From: Aptenodytes patagonicus
Taxonomy: Eukaryota > Chordata > Aves > Sphenisciformes > Spheniscidae
Direction of reading: 5' to 3'
Assembly (NCBI RefSeq): GCF_965638725.1
Contig: NC_134949.1
Location: forward strand, 126,540,294-126,604,293
Length of the DNA stretch: 64,000 bases
Shown here: positions 1-41,500 of the stretch, one piece after another
How positions within the stretch are numbered: position 1 is the stretch's first letter
Layout: each line of letters opens with the position of its first letter
Notes under the pieces: model-generated
The model's database searches: none
What the model was told of the DNA's origin: nothing
What the model saw: the letters and a program-made list of their open reading frames with translations, nothing else
Program-made: the position numbers and the translations under genes

Positions 1-41
1 ATGTGCTTTAAGTTGTCTTCAGATGAGTTTTCCAGTAAGTG
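1..41 (-). CDS. C2CD2: possible C2CD2 coding exon 13 (partial, cut by the window edge)
   Basis: After exon 12 ends in phase 0, the only nearby AG that leaves an open frame to the edge is ATACAGAG|CAC, giving HLLENSSEDNLKH. The polypyrimidine tract is weak and no family motif is visible, so this is a tentative placement only. Confidence 0.28.
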
Positions 42-704
42 CTCTGTATCTTTAATATCATAAACAGTTATGAGAGTCAACTCAGAAGTCTAGCACTACC
101 TTAACATTTCCCAAATTGGCTTAGTAATACCATGCTGCTTCATGGTATCAGAGTACTTCTTAGACTAGAGGTAGGGAAAGATTCAAGTGCTATTACAGCT
201 ATTTACAGTTACTGGTTCGTGCTCTTCCTCAGATTTCTGTCTTTTGGCCAATACATTTCTACCTCTCAGCAAGCCACCTGACTGTTCCAGGAGCAGTCTA
301 GATCATCTTCAGATTGTCCCATCTCCACTCAAAGCTGTACAAAGAAAACTGGACTCCACATCATGTGCCATTTGCAGCTACACTGGGTCACATCTTTCAT
401 TACTGTTCCTACAGAGCTACTGAAAGATCAAATGGTGACCACACAAAGGACTGAAAAATATGCTGAAGATTCAGAGTTGCAACTTGAAAAGGCAAAATGC
501 CCCAGAATCAAAATCAGGTTTAATACAGTCGAAGTGAATTTATAATTAAAGTTATTATCAATGCCACCTGACACTCTGAAGGCACTTCAGCTGTATGCCA
601 GGTGACTTAGGAAGGTGGACAAAGAGGCACAGCAAGATCGTGTATTTGCATTAGCACAAAAAAGCCCAGTGGCAGGGCTAGGAAGAGAATTCAGTCTTCC
701 TTAC

Positions 705-30031
<29,327 letters not shown>

Positions 30032-30243
30032 GGCTGACCATAATGGGAGCCGCGCTACCGGCCCCCACCAAGGCGCGCGCGGCGGCGGCGGAGCCGGGCG
30101 GGGGCAGCCCGCGCAGGGCCCGAGCCGGGAGCGGCGGCACGGCGTCCGGCCGGCTGCCCGGGGACGCGCCGCGCCGCGCCGCACCGCCCGCCCACGGCGC
30201 AGTCACCGCCCGGCCCGCCCCTGCCGGCGGGGCGGCGAGGAGA

Positions 30244-30297
30244 GGCCCAGCCCCGGCCCCAACCACGGCCCCAGCCCCAGCCCCGGCCCCTGCCCAG
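30244..30297. repeat. imperfect GGCCCC/AGCCCC hexanucleotide repeat (G-rich on minus strand)
   Basis: Repeated six-base units of the GGCCCC and AGCCCC type with two interruptions. On the minus strand this gives at least eight runs of four G within about 54 bases. It lies 215-265 bp upstream of the C2CD2 start codon, probably in the promoter or 5' UTR. Confidence 0.85.
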
Positions 30298-30560
30298 CGC
30301 TGCCGGCGTGGGCGGCGGCGGGGCGGCCCACGAACGCCGAGGGGGGCTGGCGCGCTGCTGGCGTGGCCGGGCCGCCCATCGCCCGGCGGCGGGGGGGCGC
30401 TCGGCCCGGGGCTCCCCCGGCGTCCCGCAGCAGAGCGGGTGAGGGGGCGCCTGGTCCCCCGGGCGGCGGCGGGGGGCGGCTGCAGCGGGAGGGAGCGGGG
30501 CTCGGAGTGGGTGTCTGGGGCGCAGGCTGCGGCCGGGACAGCTGCTGCCGGGCGGGTTCG

Positions 30561-31942
30561 TGTGCGCCCTGAGCCGGCGCTTCTCGGAGAAACCATGGAA
30601 AGAATGGGGCGAGAAGAGCGCTTCCAAGGATGGGCAAAAAGGGGGAGTTTCAGCAGAGACAGTGGGGCAGGAGAGGCGTTCAGAGGCCAGGGAAAGACAC
30701 AGGTGTCAAGCTAATAATTTTCGTTGTTTTTCATATAACAAAATGTTTCCCCTTCAGTGGTATTTAGTGATGTCGTTTGCACACTAAGAAACAACTGCAA
30801 ATGAACGATCAAGTGAACAGACCCTCCCATCTTTGCACGCAATAGATAAACGTGTTAATGCCTGCTTGTGGGCAGAACAGGAGTCGGTTACAAAACAGGC
30901 CTGGCTTTTTCGCCAAAAAAGAAAGATCATATAACCTTTGTCTTCCAGAGGCTGAACCTAGTTTATGGCAGAATTACAAAGTCCAGTGGATAAAATTGCC
31001 ACGCTGCCCCTCAGTAGCAAATGGGCGTTTTTATGAAGGCACCCCTTTACATAACAAGGTAACACTTGCGGGTCTGTGATCGGTCTCCCCGCTCACCACT
31101 TAACAGCGCTGTGGGAACAACTAAGGAGATTACGAGGCTTTTTATTTTTCCCTCTGCTTCCTATCAAAGGGCAAATGCAAGCTTCCCTTTTCTTCCTGGT
31201 GCCGCAGCATCTCCTCTGCCGAGGACATCAAACTCACTGGTAGGAGAAAAAAACATTTCTGTGTTTCATTGTGATCTATGGCCTGGAGCGTAAATTAAGG
31301 ACTAAGTACTTTCTACAAACCGTGGTGAATGACTCTTGTTATCAGTAGGAGGTTTGCGATACAGAGGGAGGAAATTGTCTTTTGATAGTAAATAAAAGTT
31401 TCATAATTATTTCTGTCACATTCATTTTTAGTAAGTTCCTGTTTGGCTTTCAGAGTGCTACCTTACCAGCTCAATGCTATTTGTGTCCTCATTTTTCTGC
31501 TTTTCTTTGCCTGCTCTGTTTCTTCCGTAGTGGCTTTCCTTACGCATGGCAGCTCCCAACCGATGAACCTTGCTTGTATTTTTTGCCCAGTTCACATGCT
31601 AAAACAACCAGCAATTAAGTCATTGAGGTTGGTGGTAAAATGTCATTGTAAGTTCTTGCTTAGGCTATTGCCACTTAAAGGGCAGAAACATCTTCTTCTT
31701 GCTGGAAACTGGAATTCCAGACCATTGGAGCGCATGCCATGGATCACAGAGGGGAATTACCGTGGGTCCCACGGTGCCTGGCTCTGGCGTGCCTCCCGAG
31801 GGAGTGGTGCAGATGGCAGGTGCCGAGGCACAGAAGCCGTGTGGGCTCACAGACCAGGCAGCAAATGCTTGTTTGCTGGACATTTTCAAGCAAATTCACA
31901 GCTAGAAGCAGAGGTAAAAAGAAAAGGGAAGTGAGTGCATTA
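30561..31942. other. intergenic, left of the CR1 pair
   Basis: Sequence upstream of C2CD2 outside the CpG island. Scattered open frames up to 163 codons show no recognisable similarity. A divergent transcript from the CpG island is possible but has no sequence support. Confidence 0.5.
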
Positions 31943-33600
31943 CAGAATCACAGAATGGTTGAGGTTGGAAGGTCTCTGGAGGTCATCTGGTCCAACCCCC
32001 CTACTCAGGCAGGGCCACCCAGAGCTGGTTGCCCAGGACCATGTCCAGATAGATGGCTTTTGAATATCTCCAAGGACTCCACAACTTCTCTGGGCAACCT
32101 GTTCTGGTGCTTGGTCGCCCTCACAGTGAAAAAGTGGTTTTCCTTATGTTCAGTGGGAACCTCCTGTGTTTCAGTCTGTGCCCATTGCCTCTTGTTCTGT
32201 CACTTGGGCACCACTGAAAAAAGCCTGGCTCCATCTTCTTTGCACCCTCCCTTCAGATATTTATATACACTGATAAGATCCCCCCTGAGCCTTCTCTGGC
32301 CTTCCCTCCCCTCAGTTCTCTCAGCCTTTCCTCATAGGAGAGATGCTGCAGCCCCTTAATCATCTTAGTGGCCTTTCACTGGGCTCTCTCCAGTGAGGAC
32401 CCAGCACTCCAGGTGTGGCCTCACCAGTGCTGAGTAGAGGGGAAGGATCACTTCCCTCAGCCTGCTGGCAACACTCCTCCTAATGCAGTCCAGGATGCCA
32501 TTAGCCTTCTTTGCTGTAAGGGCACGTTGTTGGCTCATATTCAATTTGCTGTCCACCAGGACCCCCAGGTCCTTTCTGCAAAGCCGCTTTCCAGTTGGTC
32601 AGCCACCAGCATGTACTGGTGCCTGGAGCCGTTCCTCCCCGGGTGCAGGACTTTGCACTTCCCCTTGTAGAACTGCATGAGGTTCCTGTCAGCCCAATTC
32701 TCCAGCCTGTCAAGGTCCCTCTGGATGGCAGCACGACCCTCTGGTGTATCAATGACTCCTCCCAGTCTTGTGTCATCTGCAGGCTTGCAGAGGGTACGCT
32801 CTGCCCCATCATCCAGATCATTAACAAAGCTGTTGAACAGGACTGTACCCAGTATTGACCCCTGGGGTACACCACTAGTTACAGGCCTCCAACTAGACTT
32901 TGTTCCACTGATCACCACCCTCTGGGTGCAGTTGTTCAGCCAGTTTTCAATCCACCTCACTGCTCATCCAGCCCATACTTCATCAGCTTCTCTATGAGGA
33001 TCTTATGGGAGACAGTGTCAGAAGTCTAGGTAGACGATGTCCACTGCTCTCCCCTCGTCTACCAAGCCAGTAGTTTCATCGTAGAAGTTTATCAAGTTGG
33101 TCAAGCATGACTTCCCCTTGGTGAATCCATGCTGACTACTCCTGATGTCTTTCTTGTTCTTCATGTGTCTGGAAATGGTGTCCAGGATTAGCTGCTCCAT
33201 AATCTTCCCAGGGATCAAGGTGAGTCTGACTGGCCTGTAGGTCCCAGGGTCCTCCGTCCTACCTTTCTTGAAGTTAGGAGTGGCATTTGCTTTCTTCCAG
33301 TCCTCAGACACTTCTCCCAACCACCATGATCATTCAAAGATGATCAAAAGTGACCTTGCAATGACATCTATCAGCTCCCTCAGAACTTGTGGGTGCATCC
33401 CATCAGGGCCCATGGACTTACATATGTCCAGATTGCTTAAGTATTCCCTGACCTGATCCTCTTCCACCAAGGGTATGTCTTCTTTGCTCTGGACTTTCAC
33501 CTTGGTCTCTGGGGCCTGGGATTCCTGAAGGGCTGTTACATCAACATTTAATACAGTATTTATGAATATGGGGGCTAGGCCTCTGGGAGGAGGAACAGGT
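31943..33600 (-). mobile_element. CR1 LINE, old truncated copy
   Basis: Read on the minus strand it gives reverse-transcriptase pieces in several frames: KSMGPDGMHPQVLRELID, then TYRPVRLTLIPGKIME with SQHGFTKGKSCLTNLI and VYLDF, then [17 protein letters not shown] and the DDTRLGG segment. The catalytic F-A-D-D motif reads K-P-A-D-D. A small deletion directly after YLDF breaks the frame. The 3' end, at the left, has the CR1 signature (ACAGAATCACAGAATGG). It is much more decayed than the neighbouring plus-strand copy and belongs to a different subfamily. The right boundary is approximate. Confidence 0.9.
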
Positions 33601-34021
33601 TGTTGACCGAGAAGCGATTTGATCATTTTGTGTTGTAAATACATTGTCCACATTTGTACCTTTAAGCTGCAAACTTGACAGGGCCAGAACATGGTTTTAT
33701 CTATCTGCTATAGTTAGTTTACTGTATGGGCATACAAAGAGTGGGCTACTCAGAGGTCAAAGCACTTGCCTGGGACACAGGGAAATCCCATGCTCCATTC
33801 ACTTACCGGCTGCCTTCTGCCTGCCTGAATCCAGGTACGTGATTCAGAGTACACCTACATGATACCAAGGAGCAAGCTGCTGAGATCTCCAGAGATCCAC
33901 AACAAGAGCCATATTGCTATGTTAGCACAGCACCATACATAGGTTAATTCACCCCACTGAGAGACCAGATTTATTAGCTGGGCACATTCATTTTAAGATC
34001 CAAACCAGTATCTATTCCACC

Positions 34022-35524
34022 CGAGAGTGCTGAGGGAGCTGGCGGAGGAGCTTGCCAAGCCACTCTCCATCATTTATCAGCAGTCCTGGTTAACGGGGGA
34101 GGTCCCGGACGACTGGAGGTTTGCCAGTGTGACGCCCATCTACAAGAAGGGCCGGAAGGAGGATCGAGGGAACTACAGGCCTGTCAGCCTGACCTCGGTG
34201 CCGGGGAAGATTATGGAGCGGTTCATCTTGAGGGTGCTCACAAGGCATGAGCAGGACAACCAGGGGATCAGGCCCAGCCAGCACGGATTCGTGAGAGGCA
34301 GGTCCTGCTTGACCAACCTGATCTCCTGCTATGACCAGCTGACCCGCCTAGTGGATGAGGGAAAGGCTGTGGATGTGGTCTACCTGGACTTCAGTAAGGC
34401 CTTTGACACCGTCTCCCACAGCATTCTCCTAGAGAAGCTGGCGGCTCACGGCTTAGACAGGTGTACTCTTCGCTGGGTAAAAAACTGGCTGGACGGCCGG
34501 GCCCAGGGAGTGGTGGTGAATGGAGTTAAATCCAGTTGGCGGCCGGTCACAAGCGGTGTTCCCCAGGGCTCAGTTTTGGGGCCGGTCTTGTTCAATATCT
34601 TTATCAATGATCTGGATGAGGGGATTGAGTGCACCCTCAGTAAATTTGCAGACGACACCAAGTTGGGCGGGAGTGTTGATCTGCTCGAGGGTAGGAAGGC
34701 TCTGCAGAGGGACCTGGACAGGCTGGATCAATGGGCCGAGGCCAATTGTATGAGGTTCAACAAGGCCAAGTGCCGGGTCCTGCACTTGGGTCACAACAAC
34801 CCCATGCAGCGCTACAGGCTTGGAGTGGCTGGAAAGCTGCCTGTCGGAAAAGGACCTAGGGGTGCTGGTTGACAGCCGGCTGAACATGAGCTGGCAGTGT
34901 GCCCAGGCGGCCAAGAAGGCCAATGGCATCCTGGCCTGTATCAGAAATAGTGTGGCCAGCAGGACTAGGGAAGTGATCGTCCCCCTGTACTCGGCACTGG
35001 TGAGGCCGCACCTTGAATACTGTGTTCAGTTTTGGGCCCCTCACTACAAGAAGGATGTTGAGGTGCTGGAGCGTGTCCAGAGAAGGGCAACGGCGCTGGT
35101 GAAGGGTCTGGAGAACGTGTCTTATGAGGAGCGGCTGAGAGAACTGGGGTTGTTTAGCCTGGAGAGAAGGAGGCTGAGGGGAGACCTCATCGCTCTCTAC
35201 AACTACCTGAAAGGAGGTTGTAGCGAGGTGGGTGTCGGCCTCTTCTCCCAAGAAACTAGCGATAGGACGAGAGGAAATGGCCTCAAGTTGCGCCAGGGGA
35301 GGTTTAGATTGGACATAAGGAAAAATTTCTTTACTGAAAGAGTGGTGAAACATTGGAACAGGCTGCCCAGGGAAGTGGTTGAGTCCCCATCCCTGGAGGT
35401 ATTTAAAAGACGAGTAGATGAGGCGCTTAGGGACATGGTTTAGTGGGCATGGTGGTGTTGGGTCGACGGTTGGACTCGATGATCTTAGAGGTCTTTTCCA
35501 ACCTCAATGATTCTATGATTCTAT
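34022..35524 (+). mobile_element. CR1 LINE, 5'-truncated copy with most of the reverse transcriptase
   Basis: The copy starts inside ORF2 ([19 protein letters not shown]). It keeps RT motifs [57 protein letters not shown] and the catalytic FADD at about 34648-34660. After [12 protein letters not shown] a single-base-type frameshift near 34822 moves the frame, which then runs on to LRDMV and a stop at 35443. The 3' UTR and two ATTCTATG units end the element at about 35524. It lacks ORF1, the endonuclease and the start of RT, so it cannot move by itself. Confidence 0.95.
34027..35443 (+). pseudogene. CR1 ORF2 reverse transcriptase remnant (one frameshift)
   Basis: Two overlapping open frames (34027-34872 and 34820-35443) together hold the RT core and the C-terminal domain of CR1 ORF2. 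The break near 34822 separates the catalytic core from the C-terminal part. No initiation context of its own is expected, as the real ORF2 start lies in the part lost by 5' truncation. Confidence 0.9.
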
Positions 35525-38500
35525 CTTTGCCCAGTATTGCACAGTGCTATACCAGATTGTCTGCAAATAGCTCAGGGATTTCTAATACAGCACTGCACTG
35601 TGGCAGACAAAACTGCCCTTAGCTTGTCCCATGTTCCAGTTCCCTACATATGCCACGTGGACAATTTTTTTTTAACTGGCAGGAATTTTGTGAGTCTAAT
35701 TAATGAATATGAAATGACAAGAATGAGTAAAGGATTACATTGAGATATTAAAAGCAGTTTTCCTTTACAGAACTTTATCAACTATCTTGTTACTAGAAAT
35801 ATTTTACTTTTTTTTTTTTTTACATAGCAAAAATATGTGGCAGCTAATATTTAATTATTTTCCCTTTTTGTGCACCTGTGAACTTGGAATAGCCCTCTCT
35901 GAACATTCAGGATCTTACCCATCAAAGCCTAGCTCTGGGGATGCAATTAGTAGAGTAATTAGTTTTTCATAATTTTGTGTACTTTGAAGCTGGGAACTGT
36001 GATTCTAACTTGCTCCTAGGCTCTGCTATATGTGCTGTATTTCTATTAAGTAACTTCTGTATTTCCCCAATCTCAGCTTTTCTTTTAATTAGCAAATGTA
36101 TATCTCTGTCAGTGATGGCTGCAAAGCAAGTTTAAAAAATGCAAAGTGAGATTGATACAGAGTTGATTTTACAAGGGTTCTGGAACAAGAGAGTTATAAA
36201 TGCATCACTCATCGCAGCTACCTCACATGTCCTGTTTTGGTCCTTTGAAGTATGAATTTTGTTAACCATTTCACTCTGTACTGCAAAGGCAAGAAGAAAA
36301 CTGCAGACCTGTAGCTTACTGTGACCTAGTCTGTGCTAGAATGTTTTGCTGGTAGAGCTACCCTAGGCACATGAACAACAAAGAAATATCTCACCCGTTA
36401 ACTAGTGCTGCCAGGTTCATCATACATCTGAGTTTCCAGAGATGGTCTTTTTCACCCCCCAGACAGAATGTGGGCAGAATTTTAGGACCTTGGCTATTTG
36501 TTTGAAATTTCCAGATTTGTTGGAGGTAGGTGGTGCTAGATCTGAGACTACCCTGAGTCCCATGGTATAGATACAAGCAAAGGGAGCAGGATGAGATCAT
36601 AGTTATTTAATCAATTTCATTTTTAAAGCTACAAGCAGAACAATGACCAAAAAAAAAAAAAAGCCACAGGTTCAATCACTGCAATTAAATGATCACTTAT
36701 ACAATTACAATGCACAGAGATAAAATCAATCCAAACCTTTCCCACTAATTCTCTGCCTCTGAGCCCCACTGTAGTTCTTTACACACATGAAAGAAAGAGA
36801 AGGTTCATAAGGGGCCATACCTGCAGTCTAACATGAAATCTGAAACAAGTGCTTTGTCAGGACAGTATAAAAGTGTAAGAGGTGCTTATTTTGGCCAAAC
36901 TGCACTTTGCCCAGCAGAGCTTTTTCCAGTGTCCCAGGAAATCACTGTGTGATGCCACCTTTACCTGTGAGGTGGCTATAACCATGTCTTCATTATGAGA
37001 TTTTGCTAGCGTAACAGTCAGCCTGAGGTGATACCACTGCACACTTTTCATTGACAGCTCTGCTGGCAGAAGTAGACCTGTTAATCTTCACACCTGAAGT
37101 GTGACCCCTCGGCATGTTACTTCCCATGGAAGAGGGGACCATTTCCCCTTTCACATGTAGCATTTCAGCCTCTCTCCCACTCTTTTACCTGCTGTGCCAG
37201 AGGCAGGTAACAGGCATGTCCTTCTACCTGCTGACTGTGGCAAGTTTGCTCAGGAGTTATGGGACAAGGAGAGGCACAGTGCTAAAGCCAGAAGATGAGT
37301 TCCTCCATTTGGTCCTGCCTTTACATGTACTCTCTGGTCTGTTTTCTGTAGCCCCTTCCTAGGTGAGATTCAGCATGTGTGACCTGTCTTGTCTCGCTTG
37401 ACTCGACATACCAGAAATGTTGTCCCCTGCTTTGCGACAGCTGTCTGAGAAAGAGAGTGATGGGTGTGCAAAGGGCTGGAACAAGGGCCAGGTGGGATGC
37501 CCAGAGAAGCCTTGTTGGAAGACGGTCAGCAGTCTAGAACCGAAGGAGGTGCTGCTAAGCAAGCTTTCATAGCTAGGAGCTAGCATGGGGGCAAGGAGGC
37601 TAGCACTGGGCTGGCTCTTGATCTGGAATAACTCCCCCCACTTCATGTCTTCCAGAGAACATCCTCTTCTTAATGAAGGAGTCTTGCTCCATACAAAAAA
37701 GGCTCCGAGATTATGATACCATTACACCTTCACTTTGACCAATTACTGTTATTTTTGGTTCTTTTGCAATATCAGGAGATATCTGATCTATCCAAGCACC
37801 AATCTCTATTGAAAAAAGTAATATATCTACCATGGCCTCATAGTAGAAAAAGTTCAATTCATTTAGGTCCCTTAGTTGTTCTTTGCCCAAATGCCTAAAT
37901 CTCTTAAGTGCTTAAGAAGGCATACTGCCAGGAGCTGAGTTTTTCATTAGATCAGAAAATTGCTCTTATAGCTTTGTTACTATATGTTATTAACATACAG
38001 GCATGGTCCTAAAAAAAAAAATCTTGAAAAAACAACCGTGCCCCACAAATATAAATGTTGACAAATTGGCTAAGTTTCAAAACAAATGGGTCACAATGTT
38101 TTATTTTGACCAAACATAATTTCAAGTTATGTATTTAGATATAAAGCAAAACTGCGAAGCCATGTTTCAATCCTATTAGAGCAATCATGGACCCAACTTG
38201 GTGTACCTTGGATACTTGTACTTTCTTTTGAAGCCATTCACGCACCAAAAATACAGCCTATCAAGGGAAAAAAAACCCCAACATGAGAAAGCACACACGT
38301 AACGGCACCATGGTGTTTGTATTCATTGTTGCACATCAATATTTCACCCATTAATTTTAGAAGTCTCTTGTCATTTTGTCATATTGTAACTATTTTGCTT
38401 TTCTCTGTAGGACCACACTTTCCCAACTCTCCACTATCTGGTAAATAATCTGTTCCTAAGTGGTCACAACTTTGCGAAAGGAACAAAGGCTAACAACAGA

Positions 38501-41500
38501 CATTTTGTCTGGAATTGCTGATTGTTTCTTTTACTATTTGTATCTGGCACTGCAATGGAAGAAGGAAAGATATTTTTGAGAGTATTATTTTTTCTATGAT
38601 GATGACTCTTCAAAAATATATTTACTAGACTTCAGTAAAATACCATGAGTTTTCAGAAACTAAAACATGACAGACAAGCTTTTTTTATTTTCTTCTCTAT
38701 TTTCACCTGCTGGAGCCAGTTATATTCTCTCCACCAGAGAGTGCAACTATCACCAGAGGTGATGGTGCTGGGATGGAGAGATTGCTGTACTCTAAGCAGT
38801 ATTGTGAGCTGCCTTCCTCAAGGACGGCAGTCTAGAGATGGTGGGTGATTCCAGCTACATGAAGTTTCATGCCTACAGGTTAATTTAGGCTCAGAGTTAA
38901 CATTGTGCCCAAATGGTTAAGGCTTTGCATGTCCAAGATAGAGCTGAAGAATCTCCTGACAAGGAACCACTGGAGAGATTCCTGCCTCTCCTTCTGAATC
39001 TTGGCCTCCAGCCCAGGAGATGCTGAATTCCCAGGGACGTGTGCTTCTCCCATGCAGTACAAACACTCATACACTCCTCAGACACATGCTTGAGGACACT
39101 AAGACCAACTGGCTTTGGGAATGTTGGGCATCAGAAAGAAGAAAGGACCTGGTAAGTAGTAAAAGAGATCTTCAACTTTTAGACTGAGAGCAAAGGCATT
39201 TCAAGCAATGTTGTAGGAAATTTATAGCAAGAGTATGAAATAAAGGCTTGTGAAAAATCTCAGAACCCACACCTTCATCTAGAAGAACAGTGAAAATGCT
39301 CCAACTCAGCTAGACAGCTAAGAAAATCCAAGGGCATGTACCAGTTTTGTGTTGCATGTCATCCCAAGGCACACCCCCATGGGTACTGCACTAAGGCTAA
39401 AACACTTAAGAGTCTGGAGCGCGTGGGTACAGGCTCACTCACGATACGGTTATGCAAATGAAGGAGAATGCAATGCGTTATGGCACAGGTGAAGGGTAAA
39501 AAGCTTTTCACTCCTCAGTCATGAGTTCACATTATGTTCAAGTGTGTTGACTATATGTTATCATAATAGGTGTTAAGCTACAACTACTAATCCTCTTGCA
39601 TTTTCTTAGACGACTGTCTGCACTGCAGAAACCATTGGGATAGACCGGCCTCCTCCTTGGCAGTCTCAATAGGGAGCCAAGGATTGAAGAGTCCAGAGAT
39701 GCACATCATCTCTCCACTCCCAGCTGTCAGTCAGGCAGAAACCATGCTGCTTAGCGAAGGAAATACTGGAAAAGACAGCTTGTAGACAAAAGTGTATTAT
39801 AACATGCCTTTGATGTAACAGGGAATTTTCTCCAAACTCAGCAATTGCTGTGCGACAGAGCCATATTTAAACACAGTCACATGCATTTTTATATACATAC
39901 ATATGTATTTATATAGAGAGAGGGGTTCACCTTGTGTGGTGCTTTCAAGTGTGGCTCTTCAGGTGGGTGTGACGTTGCAGTCTTTTGTTTCTGGCTCCTC
40001 CTAGTGCCTGTACACCGTGTTAGAGGCACATATAGATTGTAAGATCATTTCCATAAAATGAAGGTTCTATGTGGTTCTTCTTCTCTTGAGCCTTGTAGTA
40101 ATACTTGCTAAAAACTACCTGATTTCAAATCACATTTTTAATATCAGTGGTTCACCTCCAGACTTATTCAGAGTGACAGTTTGGTATTTTTAGAGGATTT
40201 TTTCTCATGCTCTTAAAAAATGCATTTACATGCCTCAGTCAAATTTCTCCTGAAACAAGTAATCTGAATGCAAGCTAACAAAGCTAAGTTTCCTCCTTGT
40301 GGCATTTGGCTGCTCAGTTGATTGATGAGTGAAGAAGAGGCAGCAGCAAATAGCAGCTTCCTTGTTAATCACAGCCCTGGGCTGCCATGCAGAGAGGAAG
40401 CCTTTACCTTTCCCCCTATGGGTGGGAACAGCTGTGCCTGTTCTGACATTAACTGGACTTCACGCAGGGTGCCCTGCAGAGCAAGAGATGTGCATGAAGC
40501 CAAGGAGTAGCCAGCTGAGGAAGAAGTAAGTAGGACGGTGGTCAACAGAGCTGTATTTACTGTTCTATAGGTTTTCCTCTGGTTTTAGATCCCCCTTCTT
40601 AGGACCCACAGGTGCAGGTGGTGAGGTGGAGAAACTGCGAATGTATCTCCGCAGGTATAGTTGCCACACCTTGTGAAGCCCTCAGGACATGCAGTTTTCA
40701 AAGCCTGTTCCAAGAGGACCCAAACTTCCCCCACTGCAATGTTGTAGGGGAAATATTATTAAACAATCTTTTGGGAAGTTTTTCTTCCCTTAAACTCTTC
40801 CATAGACTTTATAGCATAGAGGAATGGATGCAGTTTCTTGCCAGCCAAAAAGGCTTACATGGTGTCAAACCCTAGGAACTCCTAGCTGTCCATTAGGGAA
40901 GAAAGGAAAAAGCGAGAACCAAAGAGCCATATTCATCACAAATGACACCTTAAAACAGAGGCTGATTTTTCTTCTTGTTTTGGCAGGGCCACAGCATGCT
41001 CTCTTCTGTATCTTATGTTGTTCTGCTGTTGTCATCCTACTCTCTCCCACCTCTTCTTCTGGCTTGTTGCCCTTTGTTCCTCCAGACACCTGCCTGTGGA
41101 GCCTGCAAATTTCAGTATGGTCTCTTCCTTCTAGCAGAAGCATCCCTGGATGCTAGTAATCCCAGCAGGTCATGCTGCTTGATCACTGCCCTCATTTTTA
41201 ACACCAGTGCACTTCGTTGGAGAGATACATGTTGCTGGATGAGAACCTGTGCCCTAAAATATCAGCTTAAGCTAATGATTACAACCAGGGCTCCATGACA
41301 TCAAAGAACTGTATCCATCTTAGGTCCTGGACTGACAAGACATTAAGAAATTGTTAAGGGTGGTATCAAAACTGCAGAGGCAATTTAAAGCCAATTCTTT
41401 GTTAACAGAAACTGGCTTTGCATTTGCTGTACTTTTTCTACACATGTAAAATGAAGGGGAAATAAAAGTTGTCTATGCTGCTTCATTGCAGCCAACGCCT

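Noticed and set aside
30032..30184. In-frame N-terminal extension of C2CD2 from the ATG at 30184
   Set aside because: The added 51 residues are Arg/Pro-rich CpG-island translation without family similarity; the ATG at 30031 starts the conserved anchor.
31739..32359. 206-codon plus-strand open frame
   Set aside because: Its second half is the antisense of the old CR1 copy; the rest has no similarity.
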